Positions 33,649 through 42,089 of a stretch of DNA of 64,000 nucleotides are shown here, piece by piece (positions within the stretch are counted from its first letter, which is position 1; every line of letters begins with the position of its first letter). Source of the DNA: Bacillus oleivorans (GTDB lineage: Bacteria; Bacillota; Bacilli; Bacillales; JC228); assembly GCF_900207585.1 (NCBI RefSeq), contig NZ_OAOP01000001.1, forward strand, positions 186,001 through 250,000. The letters run 5' to 3'. Both the position numbers and the translations under genes were made by a program. The notes under the pieces are model-generated. The model was not told where the DNA came from. It did not search any database and was given only the letters and a program-made list of their open reading frames with translations.

Positions 33649-33680
33649 GTATAGACAACTTTTTCACCTTCCTGTAAGAT
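33649..33680 (+). promoter_or_regulatory. Promoter with overlapping HutC-type operator of the GntR gene
   Basis: TAGACA (33652-33657), 17 bases, TAAGAT (33675-33680) form a sigma-A promoter. GTATAGAC (33649-33656) overlaps the -35 and matches the GTMTAKAC operator of HutC-subfamily GntR regulators. The regulator next to it probably represses itself. Confidence 0.75.
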
Positions 33681-33719
33681 AGTTCCAAAGTTAGAACGGT
33701 GATGAAAAGGAGTCTTTTT

Positions 33720-34448
33720 ATGACTAAAGAGGAACAGCAACTCCCATTGTATTATCGGATACAGCAATCTTTAAAAAAGAAAATTGAAGAAGAGTGGCAG
33801 CCGGGAGATGTAATTCCCTCAGAGCGGGAACTGTCGGAACAATTTCAAGTCAGCCGGATGACGGTAAGGCAGGCGGTTAATGGTCTTGTCGATGATGGTT
33901 TTTTGGTGAGAAAAAGAGGGAGCGGCACCTATGTGAACGAGCGGAAGGTAGAACAAATTCTTCACGGAGTTACAAGCTTCTCCGAGGAAATGAGGGCAAG
34001 AGGGTTAGCACCGAGCAATAAACCCGTAAGCTTTCAAATCATTCCTTCTGATGAAAAGATTGCGGGCCACCTTCAATTAAAACATTATGATCCCGTTTAT
34101 AAGATTGAAAGAATTCGTTTAGCGGATAGGCTGCCGATGGCATTTGAAACGACATTCATTCCGGCGAACATGATGAAAAGTTTAACAGAGGAAATTATGA
34201 ATCGGTCACTTTATGAATACGTGGAAGCTCAGCTGGGAATCGGCATAGATGATGCCTATCAAACGATTGAGTCGTCATCAGCAACGAAAAAAGAGGCGAA
34301 ATATCTTCAGATCAAAGAAAAGGATCCCGTTCTTGTAATTAAAAGAAAAACGTTTACGACAACAGGTACGCCCTTTGAGTATGTCAGGACCGTGTACCGC
34401 GGAGACCGCTACAAATTTTCTATTCATATCAAGCGGAAAAAGTCATGA
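33720..34448 (+). CDS. GntR/HutC-family regulator (NagR/YvoA-like)
   Basis: 242 residues. N-terminal winged helix: PLYYRIQQSLKKKIE, then VIPSERELSEQFQVSRMTVR and GFLVRKRGSGTYV, all typical GntR. The C-terminal UTRA domain (LHGVTSFSEEMRARGL, then FIPANMMKSLT and TPFEYVRTVYRGDRYKF) closely follows the NagR/YvoA pattern, which senses glucosamine-6-phosphate or GlcNAc-6-phosphate. No nag genes are next to it here, so the target may be elsewhere. ATG 33720 has AAAAGGAG seven bases upstream. The operator in its own promoter suggests autoregulation. Confidence 0.88.
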   Translation: MTKEEQQLPLYYRIQQSLKKKIEEEWQPGDVIPSERELSEQFQVSRMTVRQAVNGLVDDGFLVRKRGSGTYVNERKVEQILHGVTSFSEEMRARGLAPSNKPVSFQIIPSDEKIAGHLQLKHYDPVYKIERIRLADRLPMAFETTFIPANMMKSLTEEIMNRSLYEYVEAQLGIGIDDAYQTIESSSATKKEAKYLQIKEKDPVLVIKRKTFTTTGTPFEYVRTVYRGDRYKFSIHIKRKKS

Positions 34449-34449
34449 G

Positions 34450-34526
34450 AAAAGCGGAAGCGCTCGAGGGCCGCACGTGTGGAGTTAGATAAATCGGTAG
34501 TCGCTGGTCGCTGCAGCTAGACATGA
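34450..34526 (+). repeat. Short copy of the AGCGGAAGCGC...GCAGCTAGAC interspersed element
   Basis: Begins AAAAGCGGAAGCGCTCG and ends CGCTGCAGCTAGACAT, the same terminal pattern as the 144-base element at 22493-22636 but only 77 bases, so an internally deleted or minimal copy. Confidence 0.65.
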
Positions 34527-34553
34527 AAAATCCCCCGTTATTTTAAGCGGGGG
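34526..34553 (-). terminator. Terminator of the yojF-bshB2 operon
   Basis: Stem CCCCCG/CGGGGG with a ten-base loop; on the minus strand a GATTTTTC tail follows. The hairpin overlaps the last codons of bshB2. Confidence 0.8.
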
Positions 34554-35226
34554 CATGATTTTGCCATTGGAAGGTCCAAAAATGTTCCTCGCCAAATCTT
34601 CTTAGAACCTCAGGATCTTTATTTTTAATGCGTTCTTCCCATTCTTTCGCCATTAATTGAGTTTGGGACTTATGGGATTTAAGGGTGGCTATTTTTATAT
34701 CTAAAACATCTTTTACATCATGATGAATATCCGGCTCGCCTAATTTTTCATAGCAGTCTCTTGAGAAGGCAATACAGTGTAATTTTGGGCGCTCATTTTC
34801 AGGGATGAGAGCCATAGCCTTAACCACAGCTCGTCCTGTCGCATCATGATCCGGGTGAACGGAGTAGCCCGGATAAAAGGTGATGATGAGCGATGGTTTT
34901 ACTTCTTCAATAATGGCATGGATCCGTTTAGCAAGGAGTTCGTCATCTTCAAATTCAACCGTCTTATCCCGGTATCCCAGCATCCGTAAATCCTCGATCC
35001 CCATAACCTTGGCAGCAGCCTTTAATTCTTCTTTGCGGATTAATGGAAGTGACTCTCTTGTTGCAAACGGCGGAATCCCCATATTTCGTCCCATTTCTCC
35101 TAATGTTAAACATGCGTAAGTAACCCCAGTTCCATTTAGAACGTGCTTATGAATCGTTCCAGACACCCCAAAAGCTTCATCGTCCGGGTGTGGAAATACT
35201 ACTAAAACGTGGCGCTCTTTTTCCAT
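34543..35226 (-). CDS. bshB2: Bacillithiol biosynthesis deacetylase BshB2
   Basis: 227 residues, LmbE/PIG-L-type zinc deacetylase of YojG type. Zinc motif VVFPHPDDEAFGVSGT (HPDDE) near residue 13 and the second His motif SVHPDHDATG near 124 are intact; RDKTVEFEDDELL follows the family. It removes the acetyl group from GlcNAc-malate (and related bacillithiol conjugates) in bacillithiol synthesis and recycling. It is encoded just after yojF, as in B. subtilis, in the same direction. Confidence 0.93.
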   Translation of the reverse strand: MEKERHVLVVFPHPDDEAFGVSGTIHKHVLNGTGVTYACLTLGEMGRNMGIPPFATRESLPLIRKEELKAAAKVMGIEDLRMLGYRDKTVEFEDDELLAKRIHAIIEEVKPSLIITFYPGYSVHPDHDATGRAVVKAMALIPENERPKLHCIAFSRDCYEKLGEPDIHHDVKDVLDIKIATLKSHKSQTQLMAKEWEERIKNKDPEVLRRFGEEHFWTFQWQNHAPA

Positions 35227-35253
35227 GGCTTCTTCTTACCCCTTTCCAACCCA

Positions 35254-35601
35254 TTATGCAAATGGTGTTCTGCTAATTTCCAGAGCCACCGCAAGCTTTC
35301 CTTCAAAATCGTGGCCAGCCATTAACAGCCGATCCGTTTCATCTACCTCAAAATCCGTGATTCCTTCAGCGTACACCCAGCCAAAGGGAAGCTTTAACCC
35401 AACCCGAAACGGGCCGTCTCCCGTGATTTTTCCATATTCATATTGAATCTTCGCGTTACGGATATAAGCACCCGCGGAGAAGAACTTCTCGTTTTGATGG
35501 GAAGCATACGCACCGTTAGTGGTTTCTAAATGAATATATATTTCCTGTTGTTTGAATTTTTCAAGCAGCCCCTGAACTTCTGCTACAACGACTGGTTTCA
35601 C
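35254..35601 (-). CDS. yojF: YojF family protein (DUF1806)
   Basis: 115 residues starting MKPVVVAEVQGLLEKFK and containing IYIHLETTNGAYASHQNEKF, AYIRNAKI, GPFRVGLKLPFGWVYAEG and RLLMAGHDFEGKLAVALEIS, all as in B. subtilis YojF. The start GTG 35601 has GGAGGG seven bases upstream; a frame beginning at 35616 overlaps the site. YojF always precedes bshB2 but its own role is unknown. Confidence 0.9.
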   Translation of the reverse strand: MKPVVVAEVQGLLEKFKQQEIYIHLETTNGAYASHQNEKFFSAGAYIRNAKIQYEYGKITGDGPFRVGLKLPFGWVYAEGITDFEVDETDRLLMAGHDFEGKLAVALEISRTPFA

Positions 35602-35727
35602 ACACAATCCCTCCATCCTAAACTGCCTTTTCTACTGTTCATATTACTAAAAAATGTGGGGAAATGCGAAACAATAGTTTTTGGGGGGTGGATGCAAAAG
35701 TTGTTTATCTTGAAAAATAGGTGCGAT

Positions 35728-36027
35728 GCGTTCTGAAAAGGGGGTATTGAGTTTCGAAAAGGGAGGCTGAGTGCGAAAAAAATGGAGCCAAGTTCGGTAA
35801 AGCTGGTGCTCAGTTCGGAAAAACGGAGTCAAGTTCGGTAAAGCTGATGCTGAGTTCGGAAAAACGGAGCGAAGTTCGGTAGAGCCTGTGCTGAGTTCGG
35901 AAAAACGGAACCAAGTTCGGTAAAGCTGGTGCTGAGTTCGGTTAAAGTGTGCCTAAGTTCGCTAAAATGGCAATGAGTTCGGTAAAAAGAGTCTGAGTTC
36001 TGTAAAATTCAATGACTTCGGTTAAAA
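35728..36027 (+). repeat. 20-21 bp tandem array, GAGTTCGG type
   Basis: About 14 units alternate between two forms: AAGTTCGGTAAAGCTGGTGCT and GAGTTCGGAAAAACGGAGYC, 20-21 bases each, with decay at both ends. It fills the gap between yojF (5' end) and pdxK (3' end), both on the minus strand. Confidence 0.95.
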
Positions 36028-36116
36028 ACAATTTAAAACCAATGAACAGCCCTCAATCAGCCCCAATTATTAACACCAAGCCAACCAAACTAGTCCGCAG
36101 CACACCCAATCCCAAT

Positions 36117-36152
36117 AAAAAAGAGCCCTCTCTCTGAAAAAGGCTCTTTTGC
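36117..36152 (-). terminator. Terminator of pdxK
   Basis: AAAAGAGCC and GGCTCTTTTTT form a stem on the minus strand just after the pdxK stop, with a T tract. Confidence 0.88.
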
Positions 36153-36160
36153 AGAATCTA

Positions 36161-36970
36161 TTATTTCTCTTCGCCGAACTTATGGAACGCACCGTGCATA
36201 ACCGGACCGACCCATTGGTTTAATTTGAAACCATGCTTGATCGCAGCAGTAACAAATTTTTTCGCAAATTTAATCGCTTCTGTCGGTTCGGCACCTTTTG
36301 CTAATTCTGCTGTAATCGCTGCAGCAAAGGTACATCCGGCACCGTGAGTATAAGTAGTATCTAATTTTTCTGTCTCAAGCAAAGTAAAGTCTTTACCGTC
36401 ATACAGCACATCTACAGCTGTATTGCCTGAAACGCCTTTACCGCCTTTAACTACAACATATTTAACACCTAGCTCATGAATGCGGCCAGCTGCTTCTTTC
36501 ATATCATCAACAGATTTTAATGGACCCATTTGCGCTAATTGACTGGCTTCAAACAAGTTTGGTGTTGTCACTAATGCTTTTGGAACTAATACTTCACGAA
36601 GAGCAACAGCTGTTTCTGGATGAAGGACTTCATTTTCCCCTTTACATACCAATACCGGGTCAATAACTGCCTTATCTATTCCATTTACAGCAATCGTTTT
36701 AGCGCCAAGCTCAATAATATCAACAGATCCTAACATTCCTGTTTTCATTGCATCAACGCCAACAGAAAGAATCGTTTCAAGCTGAATTTCAACCGTTTTT
36801 ACATCGATTGGGAACACATTGTGGCTCCATTGATTTTTAGGATCCATTGTGGCAATGACTGTGAGAGCTGTCATACCGTATACGCCAAGCTCTTGAAATG
36901 TTTTTAAATCTGCTTGCAGCCCTGCGCCGCCGCTTGTATCTGAACCGGCCAGTGTAAATACCTTTTTCAT
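36161..36970 (-). CDS. pdxK: Pyridoxine/pyridoxal/pyridoxamine kinase
   Basis: 269 residues of the ThiD-like PdxK type found in bacilli (the former ywdB/thiD2). FTLAGSDTSGGAGLQADLKTF is the N-terminal substrate motif; MKTGMLGS, VIDPVLVCKG, TPNLFEAS and THGAGCTFAAA (phosphate/anion hole) follow in order. The product phosphorylates B6 vitamers and can act on hydroxymethylpyrimidine. ATG 36970 has GGGGGT upstream; a frame from 36985 includes that site. In B. subtilis the gene lies near ung, matching the nearby ung here. Confidence 0.92.
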   Translation of the reverse strand: MKKVFTLAGSDTSGGAGLQADLKTFQELGVYGMTALTVIATMDPKNQWSHNVFPIDVKTVEIQLETILSVGVDAMKTGMLGSVDIIELGAKTIAVNGIDKAVIDPVLVCKGENEVLHPETAVALREVLVPKALVTTPNLFEASQLAQMGPLKSVDDMKEAAGRIHELGVKYVVVKGGKGVSGNTAVDVLYDGKDFTLLETEKLDTTYTHGAGCTFAAAITAELAKGAEPTEAIKFAKKFVTAAIKHGFKLNQWVGPVMHGAFHKFGEEK

Positions 36971-37061
36971 AAAAATACCCCCCATTTATCCAATAGCTTA
37001 TCAAAACAATCACGTATAGATATAGATAATTACACTCATCATTATAGTCAATATTGTTTTT

Positions 37062-38456
37062 TTATACAAAATTTTCATTCAATCGGTTAGTAGAATTTTC
37101 AAAAATCATCTTTGTGCCGTTTTTGCTCGTTTCTATGTCCCATTTCCAGCCAAGTCCTTTAGCCATAATAGAAACAATCGATAACCCTACTCCCACTCCT
37201 TTTTCGGCAGACATAGATTCCATCCCACGTCCCTGATCCGCAATGGTAAGCTTGAAACCGGGGCTTAAATCAATTAAAGACACAGAAATATATTTTCCTG
37301 TTTTGGCATGAAGAATGACATTTTGAAAAAGATTGTCAAGCATCCTTTGCAGCCAGTGTTCATCAAAATCAATTAACATTATATGGTCAGGAATGTTTAT
37401 ATGAATCGTGAACCCTTCCTTTTCAAACGCAGGGTACCAGGAAGCAAGACTTGCTTTAATGGAGCGGACTAAATCCTGCTTTTTCGGATTGTACGGATAT
37501 TTTCCCGAAGTTAATAAGGAATAGGAGAGAAGATTGTCGATTAAGCTTCCCATATATGAAATTTTTTGATCGAGTAACTGCAAAGCATCATGACCCTGAT
37601 CAGATAGTTCTTCCTTTTTAAGAGAGTAGGCATAACCTCTTATAGCAGTTAATGGTGTTTTTAGGTCATGAGAAAGATTGGCAATCAGGTGCCGTCGCAG
37701 TTCTTCTTCCTTCCGTTCTCTTTCACGGCTTTGTTCGAGCTTTCTAATCATTTCATTAAAAGATTGTTCGAGTGCGCCGATTTCGTCTGGTTTCTTAATT
37801 ATAACGGGATCCGGTAACTCATTTGCTTCCTCATTCACATGCATGGCTTGTTCAAGCCGGACCAATCGTTTACGGATTTTATAAAAGAACCCCCATGAAA
37901 AAATAATAAAGGCTCCAAAGATAGTTAGGATTCCAATCGACATGATCATATCGTACTGATCCTGGACCGTGTCGAGTCTTGTTTTCATGACTTCCCGCGG
38001 GACTTGAAATACTATAAAGCCCTGATCTTGGGTTTCCCCAATAAAAGCTACAACCGTAAAAGGGTCTCCGCCAAAGCTTTGTTTCATAAATGAGATACTA
38101 TAGTTTGCTGACCAGGTTTGAGGCAAATCTGGATTCTCTGGTAATTGCAGCATGAGTTCATTGTTTTCGTTGACCCAAAATACGCTGGCTTTAGGGTACT
38201 CTTTATGAATCCGCATCAGGGAATCATCAATTTCCTCATCGGTCGCTTCATCTAAGCTTTGAGCGGTTTGATGCCACATCTTTTCTAAATCTTCATGGTT
38301 CGCATAAGGGTTCTCATTGGTTTCAATCTCATTAATCGGAAAAAAGACTAATAGCGAAACGAATGGAAAAGAGAGCGGGAAAATAGTCAGACCCAAACCA
38401 ATGATCAGAATGTATTTAGACAATAGAGAATGGCGAAATTTTACCTTACGCTTCAT
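37062..38456 (-). CDS. Sensor histidine kinase
   Basis: 464 residues. A first transmembrane helix (about 15-38) is followed by an extracellular region of about 130 residues, a second helix near 173-192, a HAMP-like linker, HisKA (LIANLSHDLKTPLTAIRGY, His near 260) and HATPase_c with N box LDNLFQN, G1 ADQGRGM and G2 GVGVGLSIV. It overlaps the response regulator by four bases. The pair is divergent from a LanFEG-type exporter, so it probably senses a cell-envelope antibiotic or lantibiotic, like SpaK or NisK, and activates the exporter. Confidence 0.9.
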   Translation of the reverse strand: MKRKVKFRHSLLSKYILIIGLGLTIFPLSFPFVSLLVFFPINEIETNENPYANHEDLEKMWHQTAQSLDEATDEEIDDSLMRIHKEYPKASVFWVNENNELMLQLPENPDLPQTWSANYSISFMKQSFGGDPFTVVAFIGETQDQGFIVFQVPREVMKTRLDTVQDQYDMIMSIGILTIFGAFIIFSWGFFYKIRKRLVRLEQAMHVNEEANELPDPVIIKKPDEIGALEQSFNEMIRKLEQSRERERKEEELRRHLIANLSHDLKTPLTAIRGYAYSLKKEELSDQGHDALQLLDQKISYMGSLIDNLLSYSLLTSGKYPYNPKKQDLVRSIKASLASWYPAFEKEGFTIHINIPDHIMLIDFDEHWLQRMLDNLFQNVILHAKTGKYISVSLIDLSPGFKLTIADQGRGMESMSAEKGVGVGLSIVSIMAKGLGWKWDIETSKNGTKMIFENSTNRLNENFV

Positions 38457-39121
38457 AGCTTAACCCGATATCCAATCCCGCGAATTGTTTCAACAATAGT
38501 AGGCTGACTAGGGTCCTGTTCAATTTTTTCCCGCAGATGCCGAATGTGAACCATTAATGCTTTATCTCCCTCAATAAAGGGTTCGCCCCAGACTGCTTCG
38601 TAAATTTGTTCCTTTGTTAAAATCTGATTAGGATGGCGCAGCAGGTATTGAAAAATATAAAATTGTTTTCCGGTTAAAATAATCTCTTCACCCTGTTCAT
38701 TTATAATCCGGTTTTGATCTAAATAGATCGTTAATTGCTGAAGCTGAATTTTCCTCTCGGATTGTTTGTTGTAGCGTCTCAATAAAACTTCGATCCTAGC
38801 TATAATTTCTTCAGGGTGAAATGGCTTCGTTACATAATCATCTGCGAATTCCAAGCCTTGTAGCTTATCATCTACATTCGAACGTGCTGATAATAAAAGA
38901 ATAGGGATGTCAGCGTTAGCCCGTTTGATTCTCTGTCCGACAGTAAAACCATCCAGTCCAGGCAGCATAATATCAAGAATAACGACATCCACATTGTCTA
39001 AGTGAGAAATTGCCCCATCCCCAGACCGTAACCACTTCACCTCATATTTTGCCTCAGTAAGCTCTCTATGTAACCAAGCTCCAATTTCTTGATCATCTTC
39101 TATATATAAAATCTTTATCAT
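38453..39121 (-). CDS. OmpR/PhoB-family response regulator
   Basis: 222 residues. Receiver domain: KILYIEDDQEIGAWL (acidic pair), VDVVILDIMLPGLDGF (phospho-Asp), ILLLSARS (Thr/Ser) and DDYVTKPFHPEE (Lys). C-terminal winged helix with GKQFYIFQYLLRHPNQILTK, VHIRHLREKIE and TIRGIGYRV. ATG 39121 has AAAGGATG upstream. It is translated with the kinase (ATGA overlap) and should bind the divergent intergenic region at 39122-39269, where AT-rich direct repeats such as TTTAAAC and CTTAAAC occur. Confidence 0.92.
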   Translation of the reverse strand: MIKILYIEDDQEIGAWLHRELTEAKYEVKWLRSGDGAISHLDNVDVVILDIMLPGLDGFTVGQRIKRANADIPILLLSARSNVDDKLQGLEFADDYVTKPFHPEEIIARIEVLLRRYNKQSERKIQLQQLTIYLDQNRIINEQGEEIILTGKQFYIFQYLLRHPNQILTKEQIYEAVWGEPFIEGDKALMVHIRHLREKIEQDPSQPTIVETIRGIGYRVKL

Positions 39122-39269
39122 ACCTGTCATCCTTTTTCTTCATTACTTTCACTATATCATGAGTCTTGTTGGTTAAGCCGAAGGAATAGGTAAATTTAAA
39201 CAAAACTTAAACTAGACCCTTCTTTTAGTTTTAAATTGCCCTTTTACAATCGGGGATGAGGTGAGAAAC

Positions 39270-40177
39270 ATGGAAATCATACTTGAAACAAACGGACTAA
39301 CAAAAAGATTAAGGGAAAAACACTGGTTAACAATCTGGAAATAAAAATTGGAAAAGGGGAAGTGTACGGCTTTTTAGGGCCGAATGGAGCAGGAAAGACG
39401 ACAACAATTCGCATGTTGTTAGGTTTGATGAAACCGACAAGCTGGAAGGTATCGGTCTTTGGTCAGGATATGAAATATCATAGGCTGTCTATTTTAAAGC
39501 ATATCGGCTCACTCGTGGAGACTCCTTCCTATTACGGACATTTAACGGCCTATGAAAACTTGGAGTGTGTCCGAAAAGTATTAGAGGTTCCCCGCTCAAA
39601 CATTGAAGAGGTTCTTTCATTAGTGAGACTTTCTAAAGATGCCAGAAAGCCAGTAAAAAATTTCTCGCTTGGAATGAAACAAAGACTTGGAATTGCAACG
39701 GCTCTTTTAGGAAATCCAAAGCTTTTAATTTTAGATGAACCGACCAACGGCCTAGACCCTGCAGGGATTCTAGAAATGAGAGAATTAATTAAAAGTCTCC
39801 CGAAGGAAAAAGATATGAGTATTTTAATCTCAAGTCACTTATTAAATGAAATTGATCATGTGGCTACTCAGGTAGGTATTATAGCAAAGGGAGATTTATT
39901 GTATCAGGGTTCCATTGGGGAACTTCGCAAGCAATCAAGAGGAAAGATTAAATTAAAGGTCGGATCAGCCGAAATGGGAGTGAGAGTCTTACTGGCTAAT
40001 GGCATAAAAGCAGAGTATGACGGACTCTTTGTCTATTTGGACGATGTATCGGATGAAAAGGTGGCCCATACGATTGAAGTTTTAGTGAAAAACGGAATGT
40101 CCATCTATCGGGTTCATGAAGAAAATAAATCTCTCGAAGATCTGTTTCTCGAAATGACAGCAGAGGAGGCTTCTTAA
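39270..40177 (+). pseudogene. LanF-type ABC transporter ATP-binding protein, frameshifted near the start
   Basis: ATG 39270 (GAGGTG six bases upstream) begins MEIILETNGLTKRLREK, the normal N-terminus of LanF/BcrA-type ATPases. After the five A at 39316-39320 the frame is lost and a stop follows. One base missing in that A run would restore TLVNNLEIKIGKGEVYGFLGPNGAGKTTTIR without a break. From 39340 on everything is intact: Walker A GPNGAGKTTT, signature FSLGMKQRLGIA, Walker B LLILDEPTNGLDPAG. GTG 39362 alone would start inside the first strand. It may be a real null allele, a sequencing gap, or a gene rescued by slippage at the A run. Confidence 0.85.
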
Positions 40178-40881
40178 TGGGGTCTTTAATCAGCCTTGAA
40201 TTTTTAAAAATCAAGCGTAAAGGTATCTGGTTTCTCGTTTTTCTTGGCCCCTTTGGGGTAGTTGCGCTGCAGGCAGCTAACTTTGGTATTCGTTATGATT
40301 GGCTTACCGCCCAATACGCGGGCCATTTGTGGGAAGGACTTTTATCTAATGTCGGCTCATTAGGTGTTCCGGCATTAGTTATTGGATCAGCCATTATTAC
40401 ATCGATGCTGGCCAATTTAGAACACCAGACCCGTTCCTGGAAGCTGTGGCTGGCCCTCCCGGTTAAAAAATGGCAATTTTACTTATCCAAATTGATTGTA
40501 AGTGTGTTCCTATTATGGGTTTCAACAATTCTACTTGCAATAGGTGCAATCATCCTTGGTATAGCACTAAAGTTTGGAACGGATATTCCATATTACGAGG
40601 TGGCTAAATTTTGTCTTTTTCCGACACTTGCTGGCCTCCCGATCATCTTAGGACAGCATTGGTTAGCAGTACGGTTTTCTAATCAAAGTATCGCTATTTC
40701 AATTGGTGTATTAGGGACAGTGGTTTCCTTATGGTCCTACTATGCTCCATTGTGGCTTCCCTGGGTATGGCCCTACATGCCGGAAGGAGTATCTTATACA
40801 CTCTTGCTCAGTACGGTAGTTGCATCGCTCATTACAGTTATTTCAATCGGTGATTTTATAAATAGGGAGGTAGGTTCGTAA
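40177..40881 (+). CDS. ABC-2 type permease, LanE/LanG-like (first)
   Basis: 234 residues, six hydrophobic helices, beginning MGSLISLEFLKIKRKGIWFL and carrying LEHQTRSWKLWLALPVKKWQFYLSKL, a pattern of lantibiotic immunity permeases (SpaE/NisE, BcrB-like). It starts at the last base of the ATPase stop codon region (overlapping by one base) and is overlapped by the next permease. With that permease it would form the membrane part of an exporter that removes a peptide antibiotic from the membrane. Confidence 0.85.
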   Translation: MGSLISLEFLKIKRKGIWFLVFLGPFGVVALQAANFGIRYDWLTAQYAGHLWEGLLSNVGSLGVPALVIGSAIITSMLANLEHQTRSWKLWLALPVKKWQFYLSKLIVSVFLLWVSTILLAIGAIILGIALKFGTDIPYYEVAKFCLFPTLAGLPIILGQHWLAVRFSNQSIAISIGVLGTVVSLWSYYAPLWLPWVWPYMPEGVSYTLLLSTVVASLITVISIGDFINREVGS

Positions 40882-41600
40882 TGAAGTTTATAGCCTTACT
40901 TCAAATAGAATGGTTAAAAATGAGGAAAACCAATATTTGGCCATTAGTATTAATTAGCCCGGCGCTAGCGGCTGCTATTGCTTTTGGATTTGGAAATCCA
41001 GGGTCCTCAACCCCTTGGATAGAGTCGTTTTATCCAATGACCATTCCTCATGGAGTTCTCTTCCTGCCCTTGCTTGCAGGCGTATTTTCTGCCTTTGTTT
41101 GCCGGTACGAGCATTTAGATGGAGGGTGGAAGCTGCTATTTGCTTTACCGATAACGAGAATGAAAGTAGTCCTGTCTAAATTTACAATTGTGATGGGGTT
41201 GTTGTTCATTACTCAAATTCTAATCGTAGTTGGACTTTTAGTGGTTGGCATAATAAAGGGGTTTCTGGCTCCAGTCCCATGGGAGATTTTACTCAAAAGT
41301 ACGATGGGCGGGCTCGTGGCTTGTATTCCGCTCGTGATATTACAAATGTGGTTCTCTTTCCTTTGGTCTAGCTTTGCTGCTCCATTTACAATCGCGGTTG
41401 TTTTTACATTACCGAATATGTTAATTGCTAATTCCGAGGACTTTGGACCCTATTATCCTTGGGTACAGCCTTTTTTGGCAATGATGCCTGAAGGGGGCGG
41501 CTTCATTGTTTCTCCTGTAACACTGTGGAGTGTGATTGGTGTTAGTTCCATACTTTTTGCTGGACTTGGAACCATCTATATAAAAAGAAAAGTTTTTTAG
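40881..41600 (+). CDS. ABC-2 type permease, LanE/LanG-like (second)
   Basis: 239 residues, six hydrophobic helices, related to the previous gene: LQIEWLKMRKTNIWPLVLIS, then CRYEHLDGGWKLLFALPITRMKVVLSKF near residue 80. Such tandem, homologous permeases of 230-250 residues with one ATPase are typical of LanFEG immunity systems. It overlaps the preceding gene (TAATG). A weak hairpin follows at about 41611. No lantibiotic biosynthesis gene is seen in the window, so the module is resistance only. Confidence 0.85.
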   Translation: MKFIALLQIEWLKMRKTNIWPLVLISPALAAAIAFGFGNPGSSTPWIESFYPMTIPHGVLFLPLLAGVFSAFVCRYEHLDGGWKLLFALPITRMKVVLSKFTIVMGLLFITQILIVVGLLVVGIIKGFLAPVPWEILLKSTMGGLVACIPLVILQMWFSFLWSSFAAPFTIAVVFTLPNMLIANSEDFGPYYPWVQPFLAMMPEGGGFIVSPVTLWSVIGVSSILFAGLGTIYIKRKVF

Positions 41601-41610
41601 AGTACGTGCT

Positions 41611-41636
41611 GGGCTTTTTGCCTGGCATTTTGTTTC
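41611..41636 (+). terminator. Weak terminator after the ABC exporter
   Basis: GCTGGGC and GCCTGGC pair with two wobbles across TTTTT, followed by ATTTTG. Confidence 0.5.
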
Positions 41637-41642
41637 TCTGTC

Positions 41643-41966
41643 TTACCTTTGCACACCTACAATCACTATCCTTCCTCGCTCCAGCTCCTCTTCAAGTTTA
41701 AGTGCAGTTTGATGGTCGACCCCTAATGTAGTCAGCATCGAAAATAACTCGCGATCCCGCGGGCGGAAAAAGTTTTCAATCGTCTCGCCAAATCCCAATT
41801 CCATCAAGCCCATGTCTCCGGTTGACATCCAATGGGTTAAATTTTCGGAGCGGATTTCATTTAAAGCAAATAAATAGATTAGATCCCGAACATATCCCTG
41901 ACCCTCCATTTCATTAATCACCCGCTGAGCTTGCACTCCATTTTCTACAACTTCAACCTTGATCAC
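41643..41966 (-). CDS. YflT-type general stress protein (GSP17M domain)
   Basis: About 107 residues, starting MIKVEVVENGVQAQRVINEM. The GYVRDLIYLFALNEIRSENLTHW stretch and FGETIENFFRPRDRELFSML follow the heat-induced stress protein YflT pattern. GTG 41966 has GAGGTG six bases upstream; the GTG at 41975 overlaps the site. It is convergent with the ABC exporter and divergent from ung. In B. subtilis YflT belongs to the sigma-B regulon; no clear sigma-B promoter was located here. Confidence 0.8.
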   Translation of the reverse strand: MIKVEVVENGVQAQRVINEMEGQGYVRDLIYLFALNEIRSENLTHWMSTGDMGLMELGFGETIENFFRPRDRELFSMLTTLGVDHQTALKLEEELERGRIVIVGVQR

Positions 41967-42089
41967 GTCTATCACCTCTTTTTAATTTTGTCTCCGAAAC
42001 GAATAGGTTTTAAACCTAGAAATATTCTTTTTATACTTAAAGTTTCGGTTGTTTTCTATATAATGGGGGTAGAGAAGGGAGATATTCTC

